Part shown: in pieces, positions 8,929-20,513 of the stretch
How the letters are laid out: each line of letters opens with the position of its first letter
Position numbering within the stretch: the stretch's first letter is position 1
Assembly (NCBI GenBank): GCA_963669155.1
Contig: CAVLGW020000049.1
Location: forward strand, 1-64,000
Direction of reading: 5' to 3'
From: Arbacia lixula
Lineage: Eukaryota > Echinodermata > Echinoidea > Arbacioida > Arbaciidae
DNA: 64,000 nt
Program-made: the position numbers and the translations under genes
The notes under the pieces: generated by a model
Seen by the model: the letters and a program-made list of their open reading frames with translations, nothing else
What the model was told of the DNA's origin: nothing
Database searches by the model: none

Positions 8929-8951
8929 ATTGTAATCAAACAATAAGAAAT

Positions 8952-11900
8952 ATGGCAAGCCGTAGATCAAGCAGAAGGCAAGAGTCACCCCCAGCAGATA
9001 CACCGGAAGCAGGCTTAGCTGGTATGATCGATGCGTTGACGGGCGCATTCCAAAACATTTCAGCCTCTAGGGGATTACCCACACTGAAGTTGACGAAGTT
9101 CAGGGGCCTCCCGCAGAGATCCGGTGACCCAACTGTCATCGAATGGCTGGAAGAGTATGAAGATTACTGCAATTATTATAAGTTGAACCCACAAGAGAAG
9201 ACCCAGGTGCTCCTAACACATCTTGCAGACTGCGCCAAGGACGAGGTGCGATGTCACGACCCGGAAACAAGAGGAGATAGCAGCGCTTTGAAGGCTATCC
9301 TTATCTCGAGGTTCGGGAAGAAGGAAGGTGTGCAACCGTTGACCAGTCAACTCCATGCCAGAGTGCAGAAGCCAGGGGAATCACTTGCGGAGTTTAGCAG
9401 TTCTCTCCTTCGCCTGTATGATAGAATGGAAAGTGCGGCTTTGGTTGATGAGAAGGAGGCACTGGCCAAAATGAAGGACAGCACCTTGAAGGAGCGATTC
9501 ATCACAGGGGTCAAGGATCGACACTTCCAAAGAGAGCTCAGGCGGACTGCCCTATCGAACCCTAGGATGTCTTTTCTGGATTTCAGGAAGGAGGTGCTGG
9601 ATCTCTTCCAAGATGAAGATTTTACTCCCCCACGGGCCAACATTAGGGAAGTAGAAATCGAAGCACAGCGGGTTTCATCTCACCCCATAGAGGATCCCAC
9701 AGTGCAATCCATGAGGAGTGAGATATCAGAACTTCGGGACGCATTGAAAGAAGTGATGCAGGTAGTGAAGACGATGGAATCTGGCCCACCGAGGAGACGT
9801 CCAGGTACTGAGTTTTGCTATAATTGTCATCGACGGGGTCACTTTAAGAGAGAGTGCCCGTCGCCTCCCCTGTGTTATGGTTGCAAACAATTCGGACACA
9901 TCCGCAGAGACTGCCCATTGGAGAACAACCATCAGGCACCAGCTCAATCTCATGGCGATGCACCCAACATGGAGGAGCCCCAGCCACAAGGAAGGGTCAG
10001 AGCTGTCCGGCATCAAGAGGAAACCAATTTGACTCCTCAGCTTGTCTCGCAGAGTCCTAGGGCTGAAGTTCAGATAGCAGGGGTGAGCACCATCTGTGTA
10101 CTGGATACGGGGGCGGAGGCGAGCCTCATCCCTTCATCCTTCTACAATAAGCATCTGAAAGGTCACGTACCATTGGATGGGGACGGCGCTGGTGTGAGGG
10201 TCGTCGGCGTGACGGGGAGTATCCTTCCCATCATTGGGTACATTCGGGCGCCAGTTGTTGTTGACAGGAAGTCCACTGAAGTAGGGTTCCTCATCGTGGA
10301 AGACACTGCGAAGAAGGTTGAATGGAAGAAAGAGAGCTCGGTGATCTTAGGCTGCAATGCTCTCCGCATGCTGCTTCAAGGGGATCTCCACGGGAGTGAA
10401 GGCTGGAACTTTGTGGAGAAGACTCTTGAGCTACAACAGTCTACACAGGCTGCCAGTGCACTCCTTGTCATGAGTGATGACGAAATTATTCCTCCCCTAA
10501 CCGTACGTAGGATTGAATGCAGAATAGAGGACTCTGGTGCGCTGCATGGGATGGATGTACTGGTGGAGCCACTCGCCTCTCCGAAGGGTTATCTTGATAA
10601 AAACCACCTTGATGTTTATGATGGATGCATGCATGTCAGTGGCCCGAGACTTGAGGTAACTGTGGCCAATCGATCGTCAGAACTGAAGACGATCAACCAA
10701 GGCACTGTCGTAGCATCTGTAGTCGAGGTAGCTGATCGAGAAGAGATTTATGTTGTAGAGAGGGATGGTGTGATTGAGGTCAACATCGCAGATGTAACCG
10801 CTGAAGTAGGGGCAGGGGCTTTGTTGGGAGCAGAAGACGACACTAATGCTGAGGTGGATCAGATGAGGGAAGGACAGTACATCTGCCAAGACGGGAGTAG
10901 ACTGGAGTTACCAACTGGGGTGAATCTGGACCACCTTAAACCAGATCATGCAGATGTAATCGCCAGACTAGTATCTCAGCACTCGCAGGCATTTGCCCGA
11001 TCAGATATGGACTTGGGATGTTGCACAGTGATCCCCCATCAGGTTCGCACCCAGGACGGACCACCTATCCGGCTCCCCTATCGGCGCATTCCACCAAACC
11101 ACGTCCCGGAGATGAAGGCTCTGCTACAGGAGATGCTGGATAAAGGCATAATCAGACGATCCAACAGCCCTTTCGCAAGTCCAGTAGTGCCAATCCGCAA
11201 GAAAGATGGTTCTCTTAGAATATGCATCGACTACCGCCAGTTAAACAAGAGGATCATTCGAGATTCCTTCCCCCTTCCTCGAATTGACGAGACTCTTGAA
11301 GCATTGGGAGGGGCCAAGTTCTTCAGTTCCCTTGACCTTGCAAACGGCTATTTTCAAATAGCTATGGAGGATGGTTCCATCGAGAAGACAGCTTTCAGGG
11401 TCCCATGGGGCCTTTTCGAATTCTTGAGGATGCCTCAGGGGCTAGCCAACAGCCCTAGCACGTTTCAGAGAGTAATGGAACTGGTTCTGGGAGATCTGAA
11501 TCTAACCAATCTAGTCATCTACTTGGATGACATCCTTGTCTTTTCGAGGACCCTAGACGATCACGTCGCCAGACTTAATGTAGTGTTTGATCGACTGACA
11601 GAGTACGGGTTGAAGTTAAAGGGGAGGAAGTGTCAGTTTCTTCAAGAGGAGGTACATCATCTGGGGCACGTGGTGTCTGCATCAGGAATTTCGGTCGATC
11701 CCAAGAAGATTGAGACGATAAGGAGCTGGCCTACCCCTACATGTATCAAAGAGTTGCGCTCGTTTTTAGGCATGGCATCGTACTATCGCAGGTTTGTCGC
11801 AGGGTTCGCTGGGATCGCAGCCCCATTACATGCACTGGTAGGGAAGTGCCAACTTGGGTCCAAGAAGTCCAAGAGAAGACATGGTGATAGTGTACAGGAG

Positions 11901-14027
11901 TTTGTATGGTCGGAAGAGGCACAGCAGGCATTTGACAGTTTGAAGAGTGCGATGACGACTACCCCAGTCCTTGGATATCCTCAGTTCGACAAGCCTTTTG
12001 TAGTGGAAATAGATGCATCACTACAAGGGTTGGGAGCTTGTCTTTCTCAACGTGGCGATGACGGGAAACTACACCCTCTGGTGTATGCAAGTCGAGGACT
12101 GAGAGATGTGGAGAAGAACTACCCTGACTACTCCAGCTTTAAGCTAGAGCTTTTGGGTCTGAAGTGGGCCATCGCAGACAAGTTTCGAGAATACCTCATA
12201 GGGAGTACGACTGAAGTCCGGACCGATCATAATCCTTTGGCACACCTGGATACTGCGAAGTTAGGAGCTACAGAGCAACGATGGGTCGCACAGCTGGCAC
12301 CCTTTGATCTGCAGATCAAGTACCTACCCGGGAGACAGAACAGATGTGCAGATGCTCTAAGTAGGCGCCCAAATGAAGAGGAGGAAGCATGCCCGCCTAC
12401 CATAGAGGATGTGTTATGTTGTTCAGCAATGCCAGTGGAGGTGCATGCACAAGCGGGTAAACCACAACGACCAGCCAAGATGGTGGAGCCGAATACACAT
12501 GTATCTACTGTTCTCCCATCCTTTAGTCTACCACAGCTGTCGGAACTCCAACAGAAAGACGACAGTCTTGGCACGGTCTGGGAGTATTGGAGACAAGGGT
12601 GGAAGCCTGGAGATCCACTACCAGAGGAGGCATCGGTGAGAGGGTGGATGAGAGAGTGGAAGCACCTAGTGGAGAGTGATGGTATACTCTACCGGCGAGC
12701 GTTGGTGCAAGGTGAAATTTTGAAACAGTTACTTGTGCCAACCAAGATGAGGCAGACTATTCTAGAAACGGTTCATGATAAATGGGGGCATCAGGGCGTG
12801 ACAAGGACCTTGGGACTGCTGCAGCGAAGATGCTTCTGGCCGGGTCTCCATGCTGATGTTCGCCATTATATCAAGATGTGCTTCAACTGTACAGTAGCGA
12901 AAGCACCGACCCCAACCGTGAGGAATCCGATGCGCCACCTGCTTGCGTTCAGGCCATTGGAGATTTTGGCCATAGACTTCTTGAAGATGGATCGGGGACG
13001 AGGAGGATATGAGGATATCCTAGTACTAACCGATGTCTACAGCAAGTACGCCCAAGCGATCCCATGCAAAGATCAAAGTGCACGGACGGTAGCAAAGGTC
13101 CTCAGAGATGTGTGGTTTGTCCACTACGGGATACCCCTTCGAATCCACTCCGATCAGGGACGAGACTTCGAGAGTCATCTGATAAAGGAGGTCTGCGCTT
13201 TGTATGGTGTGAAGAAATCTCGTACCACCCCCTATCACCCGGAGGGGAATGGACAGGTAGAACGCTTTAATAGAACACTCTGTTGCCTGATTCGTTCCAT
13301 GGACCCAACTGACAGGAAGAACTGGCCGGAAATGATTGCCCATCTGGTATTCATCTACAACTCCACACCACATCGATCGACGGGTTATTCGCCATGTAGG
13401 CTGATGTATGGCAGGGAACCATGTCTCCCTATAGACCAGCTTCTCTCACGAGTGGAAAGAGAGTGGGACCAGGACTTCGTGAAATCGCAGGCTGCAGCCA
13501 TGACGAAAGTGAATGTCCTCGCGGAGCAGAACTTGAAGAAAAGAGCGGCCGAAGATAAACAGCGCCATGATCGTAGGGTCGGGCCGTCTAGAATGGAGGT
13601 CGGGCAACATGTGCTGTTAAGACAGACGGCATTCACCGAGAGACACAAACTTGCTGATAAATTCTTCAGGGACCCTTATGTCATCGTAGGAGTCAATGTG
13701 GATGGGGATGTTTGCCACATTCGACCAGTTCATGGAGGAGATATGAAAACAGTTAATAGAAGACTGTTGACATTGGACCCCAGAAGTGCAGATTGTCATA
13801 TCAGAATTGACACAGAATCCCAGCCTTCATCTGATAGTGAGGGAGACGGAGACGAATGGACCTCAAACGATGAGGCTAGAGATGGCGATTTAGGTGAGCC
13901 TTCGTGGTTCTCACTTGGTACCGATGAACATGAGCAAGAAAATGTAACAGTCCCTCGTCGGTCGAAGCGAGTGACCAGAGGGCAACATAGTAATCCTAAT
14001 CATCTCCCAAAATCAGCGACTCGTTGA
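8952..14027 (+). CDS. Gag-Pol polyprotein, 1,691 aa (unit B)
   Basis: Single continuous Gag-Pol frame of a Ty3/Gypsy element; it looks whole. Gag occupies about 1-330, with two CCHC zinc knuckles (C289-C292-H297-C302 and C308-C311-H316-C321). Protease has D385-T-G. RT spans about 690-900 with D795 and the YLDD pair D859-D860. RNase H begins about 1015 with D1021. Integrase has an N-terminal HHCC finger and a DD35E triad, D1342, D1401 and E1437. A PYVIVG-like C-terminal region and an acidic, serine-rich tail with a basic patch follow. No frameshift or stop separates gag from pol. The ATG at 8952 is the first in frame after the leader and is conserved in all copies. No chromodomain or env was seen, and I cannot assign the clade. 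Confidence 0.95.
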   Translation: MASRRSSRRQESPPADTPEAGLAGMIDALTGAFQNISASRGLPTLKLTKFRGLPQRSGDPTVIEWLEEYEDYCNYYKLNPQEKTQVLLTHLADCAKDEVRCHDPETRGDSSALKAILISRFGKKEGVQPLTSQLHARVQKPGESLAEFSSSLLRLYDRMESAALVDEKEALAKMKDSTLKERFITGVKDRHFQRELRRTALSNPRMSFLDFRKEVLDLFQDEDFTPPRANIREVEIEAQRVSSHPIEDPTVQSMRSEISELRDALKEVMQVVKTMESGPPRRRPGTEFCYNCHRRGHFKRECPSPPLCYGCKQFGHIRRDCPLENNHQAPAQSHGDAPNMEEPQPQGRVRAVRHQEETNLTPQLVSQSPRAEVQIAGVSTICVLDTGAEASLIPSSFYNKHLKGHVPLDGDGAGVRVVGVTGSILPIIGYIRAPVVVDRKSTEVGFLIVEDTAKKVEWKKESSVILGCNALRMLLQGDLHGSEGWNFVEKTLELQQSTQAASALLVMSDDEIIPPLTVRRIECRIEDSGALHGMDVLVEPLASPKGYLDKNHLDVYDGCMHVSGPRLEVTVANRSSELKTINQGTVVASVVEVADREEIYVVERDGVIEVNIADVTAEVGAGALLGAEDDTNAEVDQMREGQYICQDGSRLELPTGVNLDHLKPDHADVIARLVSQHSQAFARSDMDLGCCTVIPHQVRTQDGPPIRLPYRRIPPNHVPEMKALLQEMLDKGIIRRSNSPFASPVVPIRKKDGSLRICIDYRQLNKRIIRDSFPLPRIDETLEALGGAKFFSSLDLANGYFQIAMEDGSIEKTAFRVPWGLFEFLRMPQGLANSPSTFQRVMELVLGDLNLTNLVIYLDDILVFSRTLDDHVARLNVVFDRLTEYGLKLKGRKCQFLQEEVHHLGHVVSASGISVDPKKIETIRSWPTPTCIKELRSFLGMASYYRRFVAGFAGIAAPLHALVGKCQLGSKKSKRRHGDSVQEFVWSEEAQQAFDSLKSAMTTTPVLGYPQFDKPFVVEIDASLQGLGACLSQRGDDGKLHPLVYASRGLRDVEKNYPDYSSFKLELLGLKWAIADKFREYLIGSTTEVRTDHNPLAHLDTAKLGATEQRWVAQLAPFDLQIKYLPGRQNRCADALSRRPNEEEEACPPTIEDVLCCSAMPVEVHAQAGKPQRPAKMVEPNTHVSTVLPSFSLPQLSELQQKDDSLGTVWEYWRQGWKPGDPLPEEASVRGWMREWKHLVESDGILYRRALVQGEILKQLLVPTKMRQTILETVHDKWGHQGVTRTLGLLQRRCFWPGLHADVRHYIKMCFNCTVAKAPTPTVRNPMRHLLAFRPLEILAIDFLKMDRGRGGYEDILVLTDVYSKYAQAIPCKDQSARTVAKVLRDVWFVHYGIPLRIHSDQGRDFESHLIKEVCALYGVKKSRTTPYHPEGNGQVERFNRTLCCLIRSMDPTDRKNWPEMIAHLVFIYNSTPHRSTGYSPCRLMYGREPCLPIDQLLSRVEREWDQDFVKSQAAAMTKVNVLAEQNLKKRAAEDKQRHDRRVGPSRMEVGQHVLLRQTAFTERHKLADKFFRDPYVIVGVNVDGDVCHIRPVHGGDMKTVNRRLLTLDPRSADCHIRIDTESQPSSDSEGDGDEWTSNDEARDGDLGEPSWFSLGTDEHEQENVTVPRRSKRVTRGQHSNPNHLPKSATR

Positions 14028-14518
14028 TGTTAAGTTTGAGGTTGATCATATTGTTGTGTTGGGATCATGAGTGGTGAATATAGTTCAGCAGTATAGTTGC
14101 ATTACTCAATGAGACAGAATAGGAGAGTCGTTCATGTATGTGAAGTTCCTCAGACATGAATTACATTTGATTGTGTGCTACACCCTTTTTGATGACACCA
14201 GTGAAGTATGGTAGAAGTGTATGTTTATTTTCTCTCTTGGCATATGCCGTATTTAGAAACAAAGAAAAAACTGGGAAAGGTATTATTTTAACCTTATTTT
14301 AATTTTGATTTAGTTGAAAAGTGAAGAAAGGCTATGAAAATGTGCTTGGGAGTGCATGTATTGTTTCTCAGGTTTTCTTCCAAATATTTCTTAAACTTAC
14401 TTTTGTGTTGAATTTCCTCCAATGAGTATTATGTTGCACTTTATGTTTCCAATCAATTCAGCAGTGTAGGGGAATATCTCTCAAACACCATTAGTGTGAG
14501 CAGAAGGAGAGAGAGAGA
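14028..14518 (+). other. 3' UTR and purine tract of unit B
   Basis: About 490 nt between the gag-pol stop and the LTR, nearly identical to that of unit A. It holds no convincing frame and ends in the 17-nt purine tract 14502-14518. Confidence 0.7.
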
Positions 14519-17500
14519 TGTGGCAAGTAGGCGGAGAGAAAAGCTTTGTTTGTCTTTCAGGATATTACTAAGCGTGCATCATTCAGTTAGACTTTTATGG
14601 CTAGCTAGATGAAGATGTTATTCTTTGCTTTCTAAGAGTAATACAGGTATCTCTTTTTTTCTTTTACGCCGTAAACCTCGAGGAGGCTTGTCAGAAGTAA
14701 CCGTCTGAATATCACTGTACAAACCAAGACTTATAAATGTTTTTAGAGACTTTTTCACAGCTTTTAAAAGAAAGACTGCAAACTGAATTTCTTTAGGATG
14801 TGTGGATCTCCCAAGCTATGTGGAAGGAAATGCACATCTTTGGAACTGAGAAGGGTGCTGATCGAAACATGCACCTGGGCAATTTTGAAGTGACCAACTT
14901 TAAGTTTCCAAACACATTGTAGGTAGAGGAAGGAGAAAGGAAGCTGAGTTGAGCATTATTCCTGTGACTTTGGTTTCTGGATGACGCTGAATTGTCATTT
15001 ATTTTGATAATTACCCATATGGTGAAGATATGGATATCTTTTTGATTTGTATATTGAATTGGGTTAGCATGAAACAAGGCTTGAATTAGAAAGTATGAAA
15101 GTATGAAAGTATGATTAGAAAGTATGATTGTCTTGAGTAGTAATGATTAGCCGATTGTCCTTCACATTGTCATGTCATTCAAACATTTCTTCGCAACTAG
15201 TAAAGACCCGTGGTCTACTGAGTTATTTCCTTTTACCCCCCAACGACTTTCTCTTCGTGACCTTAATAAGGTGACTGATGGTAAACAGAGAGACTCTTGA
15301 TGTCCTCTCCAAGGAGGGGGTCTGTTATCACGGCCTTGGTGGGGCTTGCCCAAAAGAGTGGGGGTCTGTTTAATGACCTTGTGGGCTTGACAGATTGATA
15401 ACTTTGTTTTGCCATAAATGTGCTGAATGGGTAATATCCACATAACAATATTTTTGGATATTCAGATAGCTATACATCTGTACTAAGTAAGATAGAGGTG
15501 TACCCAGTAGTAGAGATGTTAATGTCTTAGTACCCTTGAAGGCCAGTGGTGCAAGGCTTGATGTATAGGTGTTAAGAAACCATGTTGTATGAGTGAGGTC
15601 AGTCATACCATTTGTCAGGATGGATTGTAGGAGAGTGAATTTTGAGAATTCTCCCTTTTAAGTCTGTGGAATGCAGGCCAGGGAGTCAGGTCGGTACATG
15701 GAATGTTTATGGAAAGTGAACCTCATCACGTAGCATTGATGCTAGGAAAAATATAGTTCCTGGTTAAATGTTTCATTGTTGTGAACATGATGATAAGTAT
15801 TATTGTGGTGATAGTACTTAAGATGTTGTCATAAGTGTGTCTCTAAATATCAAACAAAACAAAAAAAACAAAACAAAACAAAACAAAACATAAGTGTGTC
15901 TCTAAATATCAAACAAAACAAAAACAAAACAAAACAAAACAAAACAAAACAAAACAAAAAAAAGGAGGATGAATATTTGCACTCAGAGTGGGTGATTGGG
16001 TCATCCTCTGGGGCAAGAATCTTAAGAGAGTACGTGCAAAATACGCAATTTGGCATTGCTGGGTGAAAGACACTGAGAGTGTAGTACAAGCAATCGTTCG
16101 AGGAGCTGGAAGAGTTAACAAGAGCTTGGTTGGGCAGGCTTAGGAGGTATGTTTTACCACTCTATGTATTGCACAGTTAAAACATTACATTGTACTAATT
16201 TAGTGTTGAAGATAAGGGTAGATATATGGAGAGAAATGAGCTTTGCAAGTTAAAGCTTTGCAAGTGCGTACACGTGCAGCTTCATGCATGCCTTGTATAC
16301 ACAGTCATGGCACTATTGTTTTAGGCAGGATCGCATCGTGTATGCGTATCGTGTGTACGGAATTGTGTGTAGAATACACAGAGCATGGGGGTACAAGCTG
16401 TGGTGGGTGTGCATTTTATACTATGCCCAAAGTTTGTATTACATGTACGTCCAAGCTATACTCGAATCCTAGTTTAGTAGTGAATATAATGTGGATGGGA
16501 AGGTGACCATGAATGATTCTCATTAAATTGTTCACAGTACAGTATTGTATTGATAATTATGTGATTATAGAGGTTGTTACTCAGTTGGGGCAGTTCAATT
16601 GGGATGCCATGTGTAGTGCTCATTCGGGTGCTCAGGGTAGGAATTGTTTACACAGTGATGTTGGGGGCGCATACGTGTGTGTCTGGCATAGGCGGAGTGC
16701 AGCTTTAAACCTGGGGTAGTCTATGCTCTCAGACCATCCATCTTGTAGTTATTAATAGGATGATATAACTATTGTACGTTAAGAGGGATTCTGAATCTCA
16801 GATCTCATGGTATAGAAGTTGATCTTATAATAATGTGTTGTACAAGTATTCTTAACTAGAGTTGAGGAATTGGACCTAGGGTTTCGTTACTTATTAGGCA
16901 TTGTTATTTCGATTTAAAAAAAAGGTTTCTATCGAGGGAGACTGCGGTTTGCCGGTGTTGCCAAGCTGTGGGTGACACGGAGTCAGAACTCTGAGCAGTG
17001 GAGGTATGTTAACATTTCATGTGAAATGTATTCCGGAAGAATGGTTGGGGAGATCGAATGTAATGCTGACCATAGTGTAATGTTATAAAGTTGTGTAATG
17101 TCAGTTTATTTTGTGATTAACAACTGGATTGATATTGTAGTCTTATTATAATCTTATACATGATTCAGATGAGTAATTTTGATGTGTTGAGATACGGGAA
17201 TGCTTATAAGGACACAATTAGATTATAATGTTGACCCAACGTTGAGGATGTTATTAGTATCATGAATTGAGGGCAGATGGGTATTGTACAATCGCAGTAT
17301 ATCCCATATAGTTCGCATGTTGCATTTGTTTCGTTATAGACATCAGGAACTTACGTGCGATAATTGAGTAGGCATGTGTTAATACTTATATCATTTTGTT
17401 GTGAGTTCGATAAGGGAGCAGAAATATCATAACAGAGAAAAGCATGTTTGTTGTGCCCTGATATTAAGAGTACTACATATTATACTTCTGGAAGTGATGT

Positions 17501-18567
17501 AGATAAAGGAGAAGACTCAGAAAGATTTTTCCAACTACTGATAAGGAGGTGGTATAATACTCAATGTGAGTGTGAACTATAGCCACTGGTAAAGTTACAT
17601 TAGCACTTCAATTATGATAATGTTGTACATTATTATATGTTGTTTGTTAAAGATGACAAATGCTCATGTAGGCCCTGGAAAGCATTAGAGTATTTCTGTC
17701 TGATTATTGTGAATGACTAATATGCATAAACGTGCATGGATGGGTCGATGGTGGTTCAGTTCGGACCGTTGATGTTTATTGTTAAACAAGGGGAATTATT
17801 TGAGTACTTTACAATCATTAGGATTTATTGTATTATATTTAGGTTCCAGCTGGAGGGGTAGCGTACTGGTCTGGGCGTATAACCAGTGTGAGGAGGACCT
17901 CAGTTGGGTGAGTTGTGAGTCAGGATGGCCAAACAGATTCAACTGTTTATGGCCTTCATAAGAAAAATTTGTTCTTACAGTCGAGTGATGTTCTGAATAA
18001 TGTTTAAAGGGTTAAGGTGATTGATTAAAAATGCAAATAGTAGGTAATAATAATGATGAGTTAATGTTTTGTAGTTGTATGTACTAACCTCATGATTCAT
18101 GACTTCAATAATTACAGATCATGTGATTATATAGAATTATGTTGACAAATAGGAAGTTGTTTCGGGTCACTCATTTACAGGATCAAAATGTTTAATGAGA
18201 GTTTTTCTAGTCTGGAGAAAGAGGCTGTGATGTGATGCCAAGTGATTGTTAAGGTTTGAATTTAGAAGATTAATATTCTCAGGCTTCATATTAATCTGGT
18301 TGGGTTTAGTTGAGTTAAGTATGACATGTTGCGCTTTTCAAAGTTAGAAAGGATGTCTAAGATTTGTATCATGATCATGTGTTGATTATGCTCTCTTCTT
18401 GTTGTCTTTTTCTGCTCTGGCAGAGGTTTTTTTTTTTTTGTGCATACTTAGGTCGCAAGTGCCACCAATAAAACAACCCACCCCTTCAAATTCGAGTGTC
18501 AGCGTCTTCTATCTGTCGTGCCTCATCCTGACAACCCCCCCCCCCCCCCCCCTTCTAGACTACGACA
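14519..18567 (+). repeat. Complete 3' LTR of unit B
   Basis: 4,049 nt from TGTGGC to CTACGACA, with all three introns (16147-16924, 17004-17842, 17908-18423). It shares the shorter intron 3 with the LTR of C but lacks that LTR's 142-nt insert, so it is an intermediate subtype. A TATAAA-like motif near 14731 is present in B and C; A, D and E have TGTAAA there. It is followed by two bases and a long tRNA complement instead of a leader. Confidence 0.82.
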
Positions 18568-18569
18568 AA

Positions 18570-18612
18570 TGGTGTCAGGAGTGGGATTCGAACCCACGCC
18601 TACATAGTAGCA
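18570..18612 (+). other. Captured copy of primer tRNA-Leu beyond the binding site
   Basis: After the LTR and two bases comes the 19-nt primer-binding site. It continues as CGAACCCACGCC and TACATAGTAG, not as the element leader. Read in reverse complement this is a T-arm (GTGGG-TTCGAAT-CCCAC), an acceptor strand TCCTGAC and CCA. Before the T-arm is a variable arm able to pair CTAC with GTAG around TAT, as in a class II tRNA. About 40 nt of tRNA have thus been copied. It joins a leader scrap through shared AGCAAGAAG. Confidence 0.8.
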
Positions 18613-19229
18613 AGAAGAAAAGAAAAAAAAAAAAAGGTTTCTATCGAGGGAGACTGTGCGGTTTGCCGGTGTTGCCAAGCTGTGGGTGACACGGAGTCAG
18701 AACTCTGAGCAGTGGAGGTATGTTAACATTTCATGTGAAATGTATTCAGGAAGAATGGTTGGGGAGATCGAATGTAATGCTGACCATAGTGTAATGTTAT
18801 AAAGTTGTGTAATGTCAGTTTATTTCTAGTCTGGAGAAAGAGGCTGTGATGTGATGCCAAGTGATTGTTAAGGTTTGAATTTAGAAGATTAATATTCTCA
18901 GGCTTCATATTAATCTGGTTGGGTGAGTTGTGAGTCAGGATGGCCAAACAGATTCAACTGTTTATGGCCTTCATAAGAAAAATTTGTTCTTACAGTCGAG
19001 TGATGTTCTGAATAATGTTTAAAGGGTTAAGGTGATTGATTAAAAATGCAAATAGTAGGTAATAATAATGATGAGTTAATGTTTTGTAGTTGTATGTACT
19101 AACCTCATGATTCATGACTTCAATAATTACAGATCATGTGATTATATAGAATTATGTTGACAAATAGGAAGTTGTTTCGGGTCACTCATTTACAGGATCA
19201 AAATGTTTAATGAGAGTTTTTCTAGTCTG
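18611..19229 (+). repeat. Collage of shuffled leader and LTR pieces
   Basis: In order: the A-rich leader scrap of D/F type (18611 to about 18633); LTR exon 2 and the start of intron 2 (to 18825); part of intron 3 (18823-18924); the exon 3 end and intron 3 again (18918-19229). Joints share A-run sequence, TTT (18823-18825), GTTGGGT (18918-18924) and TG. All pieces are in the plus orientation but out of order. No gene is present. Confidence 0.85.
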
Positions 19230-19424
19230 AAGAAAGGCTATGAAAATGTGCTTGGGAGTGCATGTATTGTTTCTCAGGTTTTCTTCCAAATATTTCTTAA
19301 ACTTACTTTTGTGTTGAATTTCCTCCAATGAGTATTATGTTGCACTTTATGTTTCCAATCAATTCAGCAGTGTAGGGGAATATCTCTCAAACACCATTAG
19401 TGTGAGCAGAAGGAGAGAGAGAGA
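19230..19424 (+). other. 3' UTR fragment and purine tract ahead of the processed LTR
   Basis: The last part of a 3' UTR, beginning AAGAAAGGCTATG, with the purine tract at 19408-19424, leads straight into an LTR. It shows that the processed LTR is a 3' LTR attached to its own 3' UTR. Confidence 0.75.
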
Positions 19425-20513
19425 TGTGGCAAGTAGGCGGAGAGAAAAGCTTTGTTTGTCTTTCAGGATATTACTAAGCGTGCATCATTCAGTTAGACTT
19501 TTATGGCTAGCTAGATGAAGATGTTATTCTTTGCTTTCTAAGAGTAATACAGGTATCTCTTTTTTTCTTTTACGCCGTAAACCTCGAGGAGGCTTGTCAG
19601 AAGTAACCGTCTGAATATCACTGTACAAACCAAGACTTATAAATGTTTTTAGAGACTTTTTCACAGCTTTTAAAAGAAAGACTGCAAACTGAATTTCTTT
19701 AGGATGTGTGGATCTCCCAAGCTATGTGGAAGGAAATGCACATCTTTGGAACTGAGAAGGGTGCTGATCGAAACATGCACCTGGGCAATTTTGAAGTGAC
19801 CAATTTTAAGTTTCCAAATACAATGTAGGTAGAGGAAGGAGAAAGTAAGCTGAGTTGAGCATTATTCCTGTGACTTTGGTTTCTGGATGACGCTGAATTG
19901 TCATTTATTTTGATAATTACCCATATGGTGAAGATATGGATATCTTTTTGATTTGTATATTGAATTGGGTTAGCATGAAACAAGGTTTGAATTAGAAAGT
20001 ATGAAAGTATGAAAGTATGATTAGAAAGTATGATTAGAAAGTATGATTAGAAAGTATGATTGTCTTGAGTAGTAATGATTAGCCGATTGTCCTTCACATT
20101 GTCATGTCATTCAAACATTTCTTCGCAACTAGTAAAGACCCGTGGTCTACTGAGTTGTTTCCTTTTACCCCCCAACGACTTTCTCTTCGTGACCTTAATA
20201 AGGTGACTGATGGTAAACAGAGAGACTCTTGATGTCCTCTCCAAGGAGGGGGTCTGTTTAATGACCTTGTGGGCTTGACAGATTGATAACTTTGTTTTGC
20301 CATAAATGTGCTGAATGGGTAATATCCACATAACAATATTTTTGGATATTCAGATAGCTATACATCTGTACTAAGTAAGATAGAGGTGTACCCAGTAGTA
20401 GAGATGTTAATGTCTTAGTACCCATGAAGGCCAGTGGTGCAAGGCTTGATGTATAGGTGTTAAGAAACCATGTTGTATGAGTGAGGTCAGTCATACCATT
20501 TGTCAGGATGGAT

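Larger units (their letters stand above)
8628..8951 (+). other. 5' leader of unit B
   Basis: 324 nt run from the primer-binding site to the gag start codon. It holds a GC-rich first part, an A-run, and then three related repeats just before the ATG. D and F share a variant of the A-run (CAAGAAGAAAAG) and TTTTCTTCTCCC; B, C and E share another form. Two leader subtypes are therefore mixed in the array. Confidence 0.75.
4533..18567 (+). mobile_element. Full-length LTR retrotransposon, unit B, about 14 kb
   Basis: 5' LTR 4533-8625 (shared with A), primer-binding site 8628-8646, leader to 8951, gag-pol 8952-14027, 3' UTR, purine tract 14502-14518, 3' LTR 14519-18567. It looks whole, with no break seen in the reading frame. 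The two LTRs are of different subtypes: small indels in intron 3, the minisatellite and intron 1. That is not expected for one fresh insertion and suggests that the tandem arose by recombination or joining. No target-site duplication can be seen. Beyond the 3' LTR the sequence runs into a tRNA-Leu complement. Confidence 0.9.

Noticed and set aside
14726-14740. TATA box (CTTATAAATG) as the LTR promoter
   Set aside because: Present only in the B and C subtypes (A, D and E have TGTAAA), and the transcription start is unknown. Too weak to annotate.
18570-18612. A host tRNA-Leu gene
   Set aside because: Only the complement of the 3' part is present, it includes the CCA end that nuclear tRNA genes do not encode, and it is fused to an LTR end. 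It is a reverse-transcription footprint.
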